Shown here: positions 8,820 through 17,798 of the stretch, in pieces
How the letters are laid out: every line of letters begins with the position of its first letter
How positions within the stretch are numbered: position 1 is the first letter of the stretch
NCBI GenBank assembly: GCA_049801375.1
Contig: JBARKJ010000025.1
Span: 1-64,000, forward strand
Source: JBARKJ01 sp049801375
GTDB taxonomy: Bacteria > Nitrospirota > JACRHJ01
Direction of reading: 5' to 3'
DNA length: 64,000 nt
The notes under the pieces: generated by a model
Told to the model about the DNA's origin: nothing
The model's database searches: none
Seen by the model: the letters and a program-made list of their open reading frames with translations, nothing else
Made by a program: the position numbers and the translations under genes

Positions 8820-8947
8820 AATATGTCCTGATTAAGCCTCAAGGAAAAACAAGAGGATTATACAGTAAATTTGATAGAATTCATGAGAAAATATTAAGCC
8901 GGTTTAATAAAGGCAGGGAGTCAAGCGAAGACGGCATCCGCTTAATT

Positions 8948-10300
8948 TTACGCGCATGCCCCCTTCTTGACCGCACACGAAAAGAAATCGTTAATTTCCT
9001 TGAAAATTTCTCTAAGCCTGATAAGAGGTACTTCGCAGTAGCTCTTGTCGGCGTCGGTAAAGTGGATGCCGCCGAACTTTGTATTCGGGGTAAGCTTTCC
9101 CTCCCTGAGCAGCATGTCATAGAGGTCGCTCCCCGGGAGCGGGACGAAAATACTGAACGAATACCTGTCCAAGTAAAGCTCCTTCGCAAGCCTGAACGTG
9201 TCGGATATGTCCTTCTCGGTCTCGCCCGGTACGCCTATCATAAAGAAGCCGGATACCTTGACGTAACGCTTCGCGGTCTCTACCGCATTCCTTATCTGCT
9301 CTACAGTTATCTTTTTATTCAGCGCGTCAAGCGTTTTCTGTGAGCCGGACTCTATCCCAAGATCCACCTGCACCAGCCCGGCGTCTTTCATAAGGCCGAG
9401 CATCTCCCCGTCAACCAGGTCCACCCGGGTATTAATCTGCCATTTCATATCGAGGCCGCGGGCGATAAGTTCTTTGCAGAACCGCTTCACCCAGTCGCGC
9501 TTCAGGTCGAATATGCTGTCCTTGAACCAGATGCCGTCTATTTTGAATTTATCCTTCAGTGCCTGCATCTCGTCGATAGCGGTCTTCGGTTCCTTGATAC
9601 GGTATTTCCTGCCCATCGCACCCTCTACCGCGCAGAAGGCGCAGTGGTACGGGCAGCCCCTTGATACGAGCATCGAAAGTCCGCTGATGCCCCTTAACCT
9701 TCGGTTGTATTCGATGTACCGCTCCGCCGGGAAGGCCCCGTAAGCCGCCATCGGGAGTTCGTCGAGCGGGTCGATACCCTTCGCTTTTGCCTTGATGACG
9801 GGACTGCCGTCCTTCAGATAGCAGAGTCCGTCGATATCAGCCGGCGGCTTGCCCTGGACAAGCTCCAGCATCGGCTTTTCTCCCTCCCCCCGGATTACGT
9901 AATCTACTGGCGCTTCCTCAAAGACCGGTTCCGGCAGGATGGTCGGATGCACGCCGCCCATCACGATCTTCGCCTGCGGCAGGACCTCTCTTACGAACTT
10001 AGCTAACCGAAGCGCGGACGGATATGTGGGCGTCATGGCTGTAATACCGACCAGGTCCGGCCTGTCTTTTTTCAGCCTGGCCCGAAGCTCTCCATCCATC
10101 ATGTCAAGCGCCTGAAGGTCTATAAGCCCGGCCTGTTCCCCGTGCTTCGCGAGGTACGCGACGAGGTTCGCAAGCCCCAGCGGCGGCTCGAACGGATGGA
10201 CGTACATATTCCCTGTCTCAATCCAATCCCTGTATCTGACGTACCGCCCCTTCATCTCGTCCGGGGACAGATACTGGGGGTTTAAGAGCAGGACCTTCAT
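8948..10300 (-). CDS. B12-binding-domain radical SAM protein
   Basis: This 450-residue protein has an N-terminal Rossmann-like cobalamin-binding domain (1-150) without a DxHxxG lower-ligand motif, so any cobalamin would be bound base-off/His-off. The radical SAM domain follows, with the canonical cluster motif C216-x3-C220-x2-C223 (SRGCPYHCAFC), and SAM-binding elements such as GIESGSQKTLDAL and GVPGETEKD. Class B members methylate or rearrange unactivated carbons; the BchE/P-methylase-like lineages share this layout. It overlaps the upstream SAM methyltransferase by 4 nt and is the last gene of the minus-strand corrinoid cluster, suggesting that it modifies a compound or cofactor used by that system. 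The substrate is unknown. Confidence 0.85.
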   Translation of the reverse strand: MKVLLLNPQYLSPDEMKGRYVRYRDWIETGNMYVHPFEPPLGLANLVAYLAKHGEQAGLIDLQALDMMDGELRARLKKDRPDLVGITAMTPTYPSALRLAKFVREVLPQAKIVMGGVHPTILPEPVFEEAPVDYVIRGEGEKPMLELVQGKPPADIDGLCYLKDGSPVIKAKAKGIDPLDELPMAAYGAFPAERYIEYNRRLRGISGLSMLVSRGCPYHCAFCAVEGAMGRKYRIKEPKTAIDEMQALKDKFKIDGIWFKDSIFDLKRDWVKRFCKELIARGLDMKWQINTRVDLVDGEMLGLMKDAGLVQVDLGIESGSQKTLDALNKKITVEQIRNAVETAKRYVKVSGFFMIGVPGETEKDISDTFRLAKELYLDRYSFSIFVPLPGSDLYDMLLREGKLTPNTKFGGIHFTDADKSYCEVPLIRLREIFKEINDFFSCAVKKGACA

Positions 10301-10965
10301 AGCTTCCTCCCGAGGAATACGTGAAACATATTCCTTAAATTTTCGTAGCCTACGGTGTATTCCGTGTGCTCAAGCTCCGTCTCGTAGAACTGGATGGTCT
10401 CCATGCCTTCGCCTAAAAGCTGCATTGCTTCTTCGGCGCTGAAGAAATGATATATGAGCCCTTCAAGGGAGCCGCCGCCCATTATAAAAGTATTGGGCTC
10501 TATCTCGGTTCCGGTCTGCCTGCCGATGTCGTAGAGGGTGTTGGCCGTCGAGCGTAGGCTGCAATAAAAAAAACCACCCGGCTTCAGAATCCGTTTTATC
10601 TCCGAGATGGTCTGCATAATCGCGCCCCGGCGCGCCAGGTGAACGACACGCCAGGAAATTATTACATCAAAAGCGTCTGTTTTGAACGGCAAGTAAGCCA
10701 TGTCCGCCCTCAGCAGACACCCTTTCCTCGGCGACGCCAGCTGCGCGCTTTTAACCGCCTTCTTCGAGATATCTATCCCGACTATCCGGAAGCCGTGCGT
10801 CCCGAGATGACGGAAATGCCTGCCCAGACCGCAGCCTAAGTCGAGCACGCGGTCTACCCCCGCCGCCTTGAAAAACGGCACAAGTTCCGTTACGTGGCTG
10901 TCGGGAGTTTCGAGTTTGTACCCGCAGCCCAGCACATCGTCCCATGTCTTGCCGTTAGCGGACAT
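10297..10965 (-). CDS. Class I SAM-dependent methyltransferase
   Basis: This 222-residue cytosolic protein has the Rossmann-fold methyltransferase motif I VLDLGCGLGRHFRHL (about residues 40-54), motif II VGIDISKKAV, motif III RADMAYLPF and the post-I region RILKPGGFFYCSL. It belongs to the broad Methyltransf_11/25 group of small-molecule methylases. It overlaps both neighbours (4 nt with the downstream radical SAM gene, 11 nt with the upstream one), so the three are translationally coupled and probably act in one pathway. Nothing in the sequence identifies the acceptor. Confidence 0.85.
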   Translation of the reverse strand: MSANGKTWDDVLGCGYKLETPDSHVTELVPFFKAAGVDRVLDLGCGLGRHFRHLGTHGFRIVGIDISKKAVKSAQLASPRKGCLLRADMAYLPFKTDAFDVIISWRVVHLARRGAIMQTISEIKRILKPGGFFYCSLRSTANTLYDIGRQTGTEIEPNTFIMGGGSLEGLIYHFFSAEEAMQLLGEGMETIQFYETELEHTEYTVGYENLRNMFHVFLGRKL

Positions 10966-12070
10966 CCGCGAGCACTTCCTCCCCGGCCGAGCAGCAGTTG
11001 CACTTGGCGCATCCGGAAACCGACTTTGCCGGGTCGAGCCCGTATTCGATTAATATTTCCCGCAGTTGCTCGAAAACCGCATAAAGCCAGTCGGCCTCGG
11101 GCGGCTTCCTGTTCTGAAGCTCAGAGCCCATAAGCGGCCTGAATACAGTAATGAACGGCAATGCGCCGGCTTTCGCGACGGCCCGCGCCCCGGCCATCAG
11201 CGACTCCTTCGGCTCCAGCCCCGCGATAAGCCAGGAAGACACCTGGTTCTTGCCGAAAATAGAAGCCGCATACGACAGGGCGTCAAGGTAGAGGCTGACG
11301 GGAATCTTAGCCTTGCCTGGACATATTTCGGAGCGTATCTTTTCATCAAAGATTTCTATATTAAAACTGATAGTATTCAGCCCGGCTTCTTTCAGCTTCT
11401 TTATATAGGAGAAATCCTCGGGAGGGCAGAGCTGGGCATAAATCGAAATGTCGCTGACTTTCCTCACCTCGCGTATCGCCTCCTCGTACATCTCCGCGCC
11501 GCAGTCTTCCCCGTACACCGTGCCGGCGTTTATGTTCAGCTCAGTGTATTTCTCCCCCCTCTCTTCCAGGGCCTTCACTACTGACGCGATATTCTCGAAC
11601 GATTTTGTCCGCTCGTTAGGGTCCGGGGTGAGGGCGCAGAAACGGCAGCCTTCTTCATCGAGTTTGAAACGGCATATCCCGGTGAGAGCTGTCGCGAGGA
11701 TGTTCTTGCCGTGGAGCTGCACCATCGAGTTATACGGCGTCCCGTCCGGCAGCTTCTCGGAGTACCACCAGGGGTCCTCGATAAGCCGCGCCCCGACTAC
11801 CGGCTGGCCGTTTTTGAGGATGACCTTCTTTTCGTGGTCGTAATAGTACGGGGAGTCTTTAACAAAATCCTCGTACACCGCCAGATTTATCGAATATTCC
11901 TTTCCGTCTCTCGTCAGTTCAAAACATCTGCCCTCGGATAGGGACGCACGCTTGTGTACGTACCGCGGCAGACCCACCTTCACGAGGTCGGGATCGAGCC
12001 TTATACCGTTCGACATCAGGCTCAGTTTCAGCCAAGTAATGCTATTTTGCTTCTGAGGCGTAAGCAGCAT
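10955..12070 (-). CDS. Radical SAM protein with non-canonical Cys spacing
   Basis: This 371-residue protein looks like a radical SAM TIM barrel (ELNINAGTVYGED, SIYAQLCPPED, NTISFNIEIFDE, WLIAGLEPKES). The cluster-binding cysteines appear as C133-x8-C142-x2-C145 in GICRFKLDEEGCRFC instead of CxxxCxxC. Other radical SAM enzymes with lengthened loops are known (HmdB uses Cx5CxxC). The C-terminus is Cys-rich (SGCAKCNCCSAGEE) and could bind a second Fe-S cluster. It overlaps the methyltransferase gene by 11 nt and lies 2 bp from the small upstream gene. It fits a family found beside corrinoid methyltransferase genes, but I cannot name its reaction. Confidence 0.75.
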   Translation of the reverse strand: MLLTPQKQNSITWLKLSLMSNGIRLDPDLVKVGLPRYVHKRASLSEGRCFELTRDGKEYSINLAVYEDFVKDSPYYYDHEKKVILKNGQPVVGARLIEDPWWYSEKLPDGTPYNSMVQLHGKNILATALTGICRFKLDEEGCRFCALTPDPNERTKSFENIASVVKALEERGEKYTELNINAGTVYGEDCGAEMYEEAIREVRKVSDISIYAQLCPPEDFSYIKKLKEAGLNTISFNIEIFDEKIRSEICPGKAKIPVSLYLDALSYAASIFGKNQVSSWLIAGLEPKESLMAGARAVAKAGALPFITVFRPLMGSELQNRKPPEADWLYAVFEQLREILIEYGLDPAKSVSGCAKCNCCSAGEEVLADVR

Positions 12071-12072
12071 TT

Positions 12073-12384
12073 TTATCTCTCAAATGTGAAGGTCATGTCC
12101 TTGGCGACGTTGAACCCCGCCTCCACCTCCAGCGTCTTCAGTATGGCCGAAGGGATAGGGCAGGCCGCGTGCTTCACACGCCTTGCGGCCGCCTGATAAA
12201 CGGGGTTCTGCAGGATGGGGGTAAACACGTCCATCTTTTTTAGGACGGGTAGGTCTTCCGCGAGCGCTTTAACGTGCTTGCACCCGGTCTCGACCGTCAA
12301 GGAATATTTCCCCGCGGCGGCTTCTTCAACCCTTATACCTATAGTATATCCGCAGCCGCCGGTATTTACAACCAGTTTAGTCAT
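12073..12384 (-). CDS. Small conserved Cys-containing protein of unknown function
   Basis: This 103-residue soluble protein has three cysteines and a His (NTGGCGYTIGI near the N-terminus, ETGCKHVKALAEDL, HAACPIPSAIL). It shows no signal peptide or membrane segment. Alternation of short beta strands and helices suggests a compact alpha/beta fold in which the cysteines could bind metal. It is packed between the radical SAM gene (2 bp) and the corrinoid activator (24 bp) on the same strand, so it very probably belongs to the methyl-transfer system. I do not recognise a characterised homologue. Confidence 0.75.
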   Translation of the reverse strand: MTKLVVNTGGCGYTIGIRVEEAAAGKYSLTVETGCKHVKALAEDLPVLKKMDVFTPILQNPVYQAAARRVKHAACPIPSAILKTLEVEAGFNVAKDMTFTFER

Positions 12385-12408
12385 GTTTGTCCTGATTTTA
12401 GAATCATA

Positions 12409-14382
12409 TCAACCCTTTATAGCAACCTCGTACTTCGTCTTCTCAAGGAGCGCCTTGAGGTTCGGGAACGGGTCCTTCATATGCGGGATGTGCATAGCCA
12501 TCATGAACTCCTTTTGGAAGTTCGGGTCTACAGCTATCTCCAGGAACTGCACCCGTCTGGCCTCGTGCTCGGCTTCCGCACGCTTCTCCATGTTAAGAAG
12601 CGCCATGATAGCCCCGTCGCCCGCCGCGTTTCCAACGGCATATATCTTGTCTATCTCGCAGTCCGGGAACATCCCCAGCGTAAGCGCGGCCTCCTTATCA
12701 ATGAAGCTTCCGAACGCGCCCGCGAGGATCACCTTGTCTACTTTTTCTATGCCCATTTTCTGCATCATCAGCTTCGCGCCGGCGTAGAGGGCGCCTTTGG
12801 CGAGTTGGAGAGCGCGCACGTCGCCCTGAGTGATTGTTATGTCGGCGCCAATGGTCGTCTCAGCCGCCCAGGCGAGTACGTATTCCGGCCTGCCATCGGT
12901 ATCCTGCCGTACGCGTGGGGTGTTCAGGTCCGTCTTGAACTTGCCCGACTTGTCTATAATACCTGCCTTGAAAAGCTCTGCCACGGCGTCTATTATGGCC
13001 GAACCGCAGATTCCCTTCGCGCCTATAGTTTCAAGCTCGGTATGCCACTCGGTCTTCCCGATGACCTTGTACTGCGGCTCCTTCGTCTCGGGGTCTATAC
13101 GTATCTTTTCGATGGCGCCCGGCGCGGCCCTCATCCCGAATTTTATCTGCGCGCCCTCGAATGCCGGGCCTGTGGCGCAGGAGGTGGATGAAACGCCGTC
13201 CTTGTTCCCGAGCAGCAGCTCACCGTTAGTGCCGATATCTATAATCAGCACCTTCTCATCCAGCTTGTACGGCTCCTCGGCTATCAGCACGCCCACGTTG
13301 TCCGGGCCGACGAATCCGGCCTCGATAGGCAGGACGTGCAGGTAAGACGCCGGGTTGATGTCCACGCCCAGGTCCCGCGCCTTTATATCTATGGAGTGGT
13401 TGATTGCCGGGACGAACGGGGCCCGGCCGATGTAGACGGGGTTCAGTCCCAGGAAGATGTGGTGCATGGCGGTATTGAAGACTATCGACATGTCCACGAT
13501 GACATGCCCGCCCTTTTTTCCGTCTTCCGCCATCCCCTTTGTAAGCCTGCCTATGATCTCGTTCAGCCCCTCTATAATCGCCTTCTGCATCTTCTCCAGG
13601 CCGTCCGGGTTCATCATCGCGAAGGTTATGCGGGACATAACGTCCTCGCCGTAGGGGACCTGCGGGTTCATCATGGACTCTATGCCGACAACCTTACCCG
13701 AGACCATGTCGCATAGATAACCGACGACCGTCGTCGTGCCGACATCGACTGCAAGGCCGTAGATGGTATCGACGATTCCGGGCTCAACCTTCACTATCTC
13801 CCTGTCGTGCCAGACCGTTACGGTCACGCTCCACCCGCCGCCTCTTATGATATCCTGGAGCTGCTTCAGGACGGTGTAGTCCATTTTGAGCCCCTTCAAA
13901 TCGTACGCCGACTCGATGGCTTTATTCAGCCTCTCGGCGTCGCCCTCGCTGATATCGTGCAGGGTCGGGGCCGTCATCAGTACGGGATATTTCCTGACGG
14001 CGGGGTTTATCTCGATAGTTATCTCGCGCGCGCTCTTCCTTACTATCTGTTTCCCGGCGCGGGACTTCTCCGGCACGAATATCTTTAAGTCGCCCTTGAC
14101 CTCGGCCGCGCAGGCGAGCCTCATCCCGTGGCCGTCGCCTTCCTTGATGAATTTTTTCTCAACTTTTGTAAGCTCACTCAGATGGGACATCTTAGATTCG
14201 ATCGCGTCCTTCTCGAAATAGCCTTCTTCTACGCGCACCTTGCACTTGCCGCAGGTACCCTTGCCGCTGCAAAGGTTCTCAAGGTCGACTCCGAGCTGCC
14301 TTGCCGCATCGAGCAGCGTCGTACCTTCCGCAACCTCTCCTCTGCTGCCGGAGGGCTGGAATATCACCTTATGTTTTTTCAT
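12409..14382 (-). CDS. RACo-type reductive activator of corrinoid proteins
   Basis: This 657-residue protein has an N-terminal plant-type [2Fe-2S] ferredoxin domain (C38, C44, C47 in LCSGKGTCGKC, and a fourth Cys in RLACAAEV near residue 90). A linker domain follows, then a C-terminal ASKHA ATPase-fold domain (YGLAVDVGTTTVVGYL; IIDIGTNGELLLGN; LAGAFGSFIDKE). This is the layout of RACo/RamA-like activators, which use ATP to push an electron onto inactivated Co(II) corrinoid and restore Co(I). RACo proteins are normally coded with the corrinoid methyltransferases they repair, as here: the corrinoid protein gene is 660 bp upstream. It adjoins the QueG-like gene directly (stop and start contiguous). 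Confidence 0.92.
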   Translation of the reverse strand: MKKHKVIFQPSGSRGEVAEGTTLLDAARQLGVDLENLCSGKGTCGKCKVRVEEGYFEKDAIESKMSHLSELTKVEKKFIKEGDGHGMRLACAAEVKGDLKIFVPEKSRAGKQIVRKSAREITIEINPAVRKYPVLMTAPTLHDISEGDAERLNKAIESAYDLKGLKMDYTVLKQLQDIIRGGGWSVTVTVWHDREIVKVEPGIVDTIYGLAVDVGTTTVVGYLCDMVSGKVVGIESMMNPQVPYGEDVMSRITFAMMNPDGLEKMQKAIIEGLNEIIGRLTKGMAEDGKKGGHVIVDMSIVFNTAMHHIFLGLNPVYIGRAPFVPAINHSIDIKARDLGVDINPASYLHVLPIEAGFVGPDNVGVLIAEEPYKLDEKVLIIDIGTNGELLLGNKDGVSSTSCATGPAFEGAQIKFGMRAAPGAIEKIRIDPETKEPQYKVIGKTEWHTELETIGAKGICGSAIIDAVAELFKAGIIDKSGKFKTDLNTPRVRQDTDGRPEYVLAWAAETTIGADITITQGDVRALQLAKGALYAGAKLMMQKMGIEKVDKVILAGAFGSFIDKEAALTLGMFPDCEIDKIYAVGNAAGDGAIMALLNMEKRAEAEHEARRVQFLEIAVDPNFQKEFMMAMHIPHMKDPFPNLKALLEKTKYEVAIKG

Positions 14383-15045
14383 TTACCCTATCTCCTGTAA
14401 AGCATTCTTTTTCCGTCCATAAGGGCATATTGTTATGCACAACCCGCAGTTGGGTTTCTGGGCGGAACGGACCCTGTTATTTTTATGGGATCTGCATTTA
14501 TTGAGGTCTATCAATTTTCCAAAGGGGTCGCTCCTGCTCCAGCTCGCGCCGGTCAGCGCGCCCGATGGGCAGTATTTGACGCAGAGGTCGCATTCGCCGC
14601 AAAGCCCCTCAACGGTCGGCTCGTCCGTTTCGAGCGGGCCGTCCGTGAGGACAGTGGCCCAGGACATCTTCGGCCCGAACTCCGGGTTTACGACCAGCCC
14701 GCTCTTTCCTATCCAGCCAAGCCCGGAGCATGTCGCCGCGGTCTTGTGGCAGAAGAGCGGGTAGAGCTTTGAAATGAATTTATCCTGCACCCTGTCCGAG
14801 TCCGGCGGGATGCAGAGGTAGCGGTAGCCTTCAGCTTTCAGTATTCCAGCCGCCTTCTTTTGCAGGCGGTTAAGGGCCGCGAGTGTGCGTTCGTTCAAAT
14901 TCCTGTTCAACCCCACGCAGATTACCCGCGTAAGGTGCGATATCTCGCCGGCGACGGCATGGCTCACGTCTCCGAATCCGACCGCGTCCGCGCCCACGCA
15001 TATGAGATCTTCCTTGAGTGTCAGGAGCCCCACCGCAGGATTCAT
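14383..15045 (-). CDS. QueG-like protein with two [4Fe-4S] ferredoxin motifs
   Basis: This 220-residue protein resembles a shortened epoxyqueuosine reductase/reductive dehalogenase-like redox protein. The N-terminal part has SGLGWIGKSGLVV-like elements seen in that family, and the C-terminal half carries two 4Fe-4S motifs (CGECDLCVKYCP and CGLCITICP). True QueG is about 350 residues and has a HEAT-repeat tail, which is absent here. It overlaps the corrinoid protein gene by 4 nt (ATGA) and directly precedes the RACo gene, so a likely role is electron delivery to, or reductive handling of, the corrinoid cofactor. That role is inferred from position and cofactor motifs only. Confidence 0.8.
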   Translation of the reverse strand: MNPAVGLLTLKEDLICVGADAVGFGDVSHAVAGEISHLTRVICVGLNRNLNERTLAALNRLQKKAAGILKAEGYRYLCIPPDSDRVQDKFISKLYPLFCHKTAATCSGLGWIGKSGLVVNPEFGPKMSWATVLTDGPLETDEPTVEGLCGECDLCVKYCPSGALTGASWSRSDPFGKLIDLNKCRSHKNNRVRSAQKPNCGLCITICPYGRKKNALQEIG

Positions 15046-15731
15046 CCTTTCTTCGTCTCAGCCTCTTCTTTCAGTTTTTTGAGCGAGCTTACCATCTTTA
15101 TCGCGTCGGAAAGCGCGTTGGACGCGTCCTTCGCGTAGCCGTCCGCGCCCCACTTCTCGGCTATATCCTGTGATACAGGCGCGCCCCCTATCATTATCTT
15201 CACGTTCGGGTTCTTCGCCTTCAAGTCGTTTATAACCTTCTGCATGCCGACCATCGTCGTCGTCATCATCGCTGAGAGACAGACCAGGTCGGAGTCCGTG
15301 CGGAGCTGTTCCTCGATGAACTTGTCGAGCGGCACGTCCTTGCCGAGGTCGTAAACCGTGAACCCGGCGACGTCGAACATCATCTTGACGATATTCTTGC
15401 CTATGTCGTGCACGTCGCCCTCGACGGTCCCGATAACGACGGAGCCCCTGACGCCCAAGTCAAGCTGAGTGACGTGCGGCTTAAGGATATCAAGGCCGGC
15501 GTAAAGCGCGTCCGCGCACATAAGGAGTTCCGGCACGAAATATTCCTGCGACTCGAAGAGCCGGCCGACCTCTTCCATGCCGCTGACCAGGCCGTTGAAT
15601 ATCGCGTCGTTGACGTTCATCCCCGAGTCGAGGACCTCTTGGGACTTCTGCTTTATAAGGTCCTCGTCATATTGGATGACGCCCTCCCTGAGCGCGTTCA
15701 AAAGCTCCTGTCTCTTTTCGTCGGTAGCCAT
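15042..15731 (-). CDS. Corrinoid protein of a methyltransferase system (MtaC/MtbC/MttC type)
   Basis: This 229-residue protein has an N-terminal helical cap domain (about 1-90, the B12-binding-2 type) and a C-terminal Rossmann cobalamin domain with the base-off/His-on motif D106-x-H108-x-x-G111 (EGDVHDIGKNIV) plus downstream SAMMTTTM and GGAPVS loops. It shuttles the methyl group: one methyltransferase methylates Co(I), a second removes the methyl. The gene is 3 bp downstream of a UroD-family methyltransferase and overlaps the QueG-like gene by 4 nt. RACo in the same operon would reactivate it. The C-terminal tail is lysine-rich. Which methyl donor it serves cannot be read from the sequence. 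Confidence 0.93.
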   Translation of the reverse strand: MATDEKRQELLNALREGVIQYDEDLIKQKSQEVLDSGMNVNDAIFNGLVSGMEEVGRLFESQEYFVPELLMCADALYAGLDILKPHVTQLDLGVRGSVVIGTVEGDVHDIGKNIVKMMFDVAGFTVYDLGKDVPLDKFIEEQLRTDSDLVCLSAMMTTTMVGMQKVINDLKAKNPNVKIMIGGAPVSQDIAEKWGADGYAKDASNALSDAIKMVSSLKKLKEEAETKKG

Positions 15732-15734
15732 TTT

Positions 15735-16769
15735 CTACCTCCTGTATTTTCGGACTTCGTCCATCATTGCTTCCATATTCTCGCGCGGGACGGTCGGCCA
15801 GATATCGCAGCCGGGCCAGACAGCGCTCACGCCCGCGTCCATAATCTTCTTCATAGTCTCCCTGACCAGTTCGGGCGTGCCCGACACCAGGACATTATAC
15901 GGGTCGTAATTCCCGAATATGAGCGCATCCGCGCCGAGTTTCTTCCTGGACTCGGCAACGTCGTTCTTCTGGTCCACGCTTATCGCGCTTGTGCCAGAGT
16001 CCATCATGAACTCGACTATGTCGTTTGTCTTGCCACATATGTGAAGGACGCTGGGAATCTTTATCTCCGCAAAGACCTTCTTCAGCGGCGGCAGGATCAG
16101 GCTCTTGAAAAGCCTCGGCGACAGCACGTCGGAAGTCGCGCCCATCTCCCTTATCGTTATATAATCGAGACCGGCTTCTTCGTACTCCTTGTAGACGGCG
16201 ATTATCGCGTCCGCCAGCGTGTCGAGTAGTTTGCCCACCTTGTCCTGCTTCTTGAACGAGAGCTTCAAAAGGTCGTTCAGCTCCATTATCTGGCCGGCAA
16301 GGGTATAGGGGCCGAGCAGGTAGGAGCCTATGGGGACATCCGCCCCTATATCGGCCTTTATCAGCCTTATCGCGTCCTTCATCATCGGTATCCTGCCCCT
16401 CTTGGCGATGTCTGAGGGCAAGGTTATATCCATCTCATCTTCGTTATGGATTACTTTTTTCTTTATGGTGGGGTATAACAGGTCTTCGGAGTGAGCATAA
16501 ACGTTAATCTCACAGCCTATCGCTTCCGCCTCGATGCAGAGGTCGAACGGGAGGACGCCGCACTCAAACCCGAAGAGCTTGTAACTTGTTGCCGCCGCCT
16601 TCGCCATCATCCCCGCGTCGAGGTGCGAAGCCGCGAACTTAATGCCGAGCGAACTCATGCCCTCCGTAGTAACGTTGCCCATCCCAGAAAAGCAGGGCGG
16701 CCTGTCAACCTCCTCTCCCGCAAAGAGCTTTATCACCCTGTCGCGGGCAGTCATTTCAGTAGTAGCCAT
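15735..16769 (-). CDS. UroD-family corrinoid methyltransferase (MtaA/MtbA-like), first copy
   Basis: This 344-residue TIM-barrel protein has the zinc-binding triad of methylcobamide methyltransferases: H243-x-C245 in VLHICGKTND and C321 in WPGCDIWPT. True uroporphyrinogen decarboxylases lack this triad, so this is a methyl-transfer enzyme that activates a thiol or other acceptor, or a methyl donor, with zinc. In MtaA and MtbA the acceptor is coenzyme M; in bacteria related proteins demethylate substrates such as chloromethane (CmuA) or methoxylated compounds. The tight linkage to the corrinoid protein gene (3 bp) indicates that the two are partners. A second, divergent copy is coded 1.7 kb upstream, so donor and acceptor half-reactions may be split between them. 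Confidence 0.9.
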   Translation of the reverse strand: MATTEMTARDRVIKLFAGEEVDRPPCFSGMGNVTTEGMSSLGIKFAASHLDAGMMAKAAATSYKLFGFECGVLPFDLCIEAEAIGCEINVYAHSEDLLYPTIKKKVIHNEDEMDITLPSDIAKRGRIPMMKDAIRLIKADIGADVPIGSYLLGPYTLAGQIMELNDLLKLSFKKQDKVGKLLDTLADAIIAVYKEYEEAGLDYITIREMGATSDVLSPRLFKSLILPPLKKVFAEIKIPSVLHICGKTNDIVEFMMDSGTSAISVDQKNDVAESRKKLGADALIFGNYDPYNVLVSGTPELVRETMKKIMDAGVSAVWPGCDIWPTVPRENMEAMMDEVRKYRR

Positions 16770-16805
16770 TTACACCCTCTCATTCATTTAGTTATCGAAA
16801 AAATG

Positions 16806-17756
16806 TTATTTTCTAGCTCCGCCGGCTGTAAGCTTATCTATGAAATCCTGGAAATAGAGCCTTATAGGCAGGTTCGCATTCCCTGGTATATTTTTCGTTT
16901 CATCATATACGAGAGTCGAAAGCATTATGTGCGCCGTTGCGACCGCGGGGAATATTCTCGGAGCGGTGACTATCGGGCCATAGAAATTAAAATCCGACCA
17001 CAGCACGGACGCCATGCCCTGCGTTACTGCGTCCATCGCCTTGAACCCTTCAAGCCCCCACGCCACCTTTGACTCTTTCCACATATGCGTACCGTTGGAA
17101 TATGCACCGCCGCATGGAAGGCCGAGTTTTTCTTTGATCAGCCTGTTGGCTATCAGCGAGAACGACGTGGACGGAAGGTTCATTACAGAGGTGTCCACAA
17201 TCACGGTATCGAAGCCGTCCGCACCCTGCGCAAGAAGCCTCTCAAGGGAAGACAGCCTGCCGGCCGGACTCTGGTCCTGGTCGTCGAACGCCTGCACGAC
17301 GACGTGCTTCACTCCCAGGTCCTTCAGCATGGAGACCTGCCCCTTCACGTCCTTGTCCCAGGGGGTAATGCTGTTGTAGAGGAACCTGTCCATGACGCCG
17401 AGTTTGGATATATATTCGGTCGCTTTCACCCTCTTGTCCGCGACCCACATGTCTATGCCGAACGGCATGTCAGTGGTAGCCAGATAAAAATCCACGTATT
17501 CCTTGGCCTCCTCCGCCGTGTTCGCGACCATCGCGACCATCGACGGGATGCCTGTGGCCTTTGAAAGCTCTTCCTGCTTCCTTATCAGTTCGACGGCCCT
17601 TGCGCGGTCGAAGTCGCCGCTCTTTCTGTCGGCCAGTATCCGGTCCTTGTTATGGAACATCGAGGCAATCAGAAGCGGCGGGTTCTCGCCAGGCTGCCCG
17701 CCAATCCTCGCGCCGCCTATGTTAAAAGTCTTCTGGTCTTTCTCAATACGAAACAT
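16806..17756 (-). CDS. MtrH-like methyl-pterin:corrinoid methyltransferase
   Basis: This 316-residue TIM-barrel protein resembles the MtrH subunit of tetrahydromethanopterin S-methyltransferase (pattern FNIGGARIGGQPGENP at the N-terminus, MFHNKDRI, GIDMWVADKR, VVQAFDDQDQSPAGR, LPCGGAYSNGTHMW). MtrH moves a methyl between a methylated pterin and a corrinoid. Bacterial MtrH homologues such as MtgA act as methylcorrinoid:tetrahydrofolate methyltransferases. Here it would connect the corrinoid protein to the folate (or methanopterin) one-carbon pool, the exit or entry point of the pathway. No other Mtr subunit is present. It lies between the CMD gene (79 bp away, with a strong hairpin) and the first UroD-type gene (36 bp). 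Confidence 0.88.
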   Translation of the reverse strand: MFRIEKDQKTFNIGGARIGGQPGENPPLLIASMFHNKDRILADRKSGDFDRARAVELIRKQEELSKATGIPSMVAMVANTAEEAKEYVDFYLATTDMPFGIDMWVADKRVKATEYISKLGVMDRFLYNSITPWDKDVKGQVSMLKDLGVKHVVVQAFDDQDQSPAGRLSSLERLLAQGADGFDTVIVDTSVMNLPSTSFSLIANRLIKEKLGLPCGGAYSNGTHMWKESKVAWGLEGFKAMDAVTQGMASVLWSDFNFYGPIVTAPRIFPAVATAHIMLSTLVYDETKNIPGNANLPIRLYFQDFIDKLTAGGARK

Positions 17757-17798
17757 TCCCGGGCTCCTTGGGTAAAATGCAGCATCCTGGATAAAATG

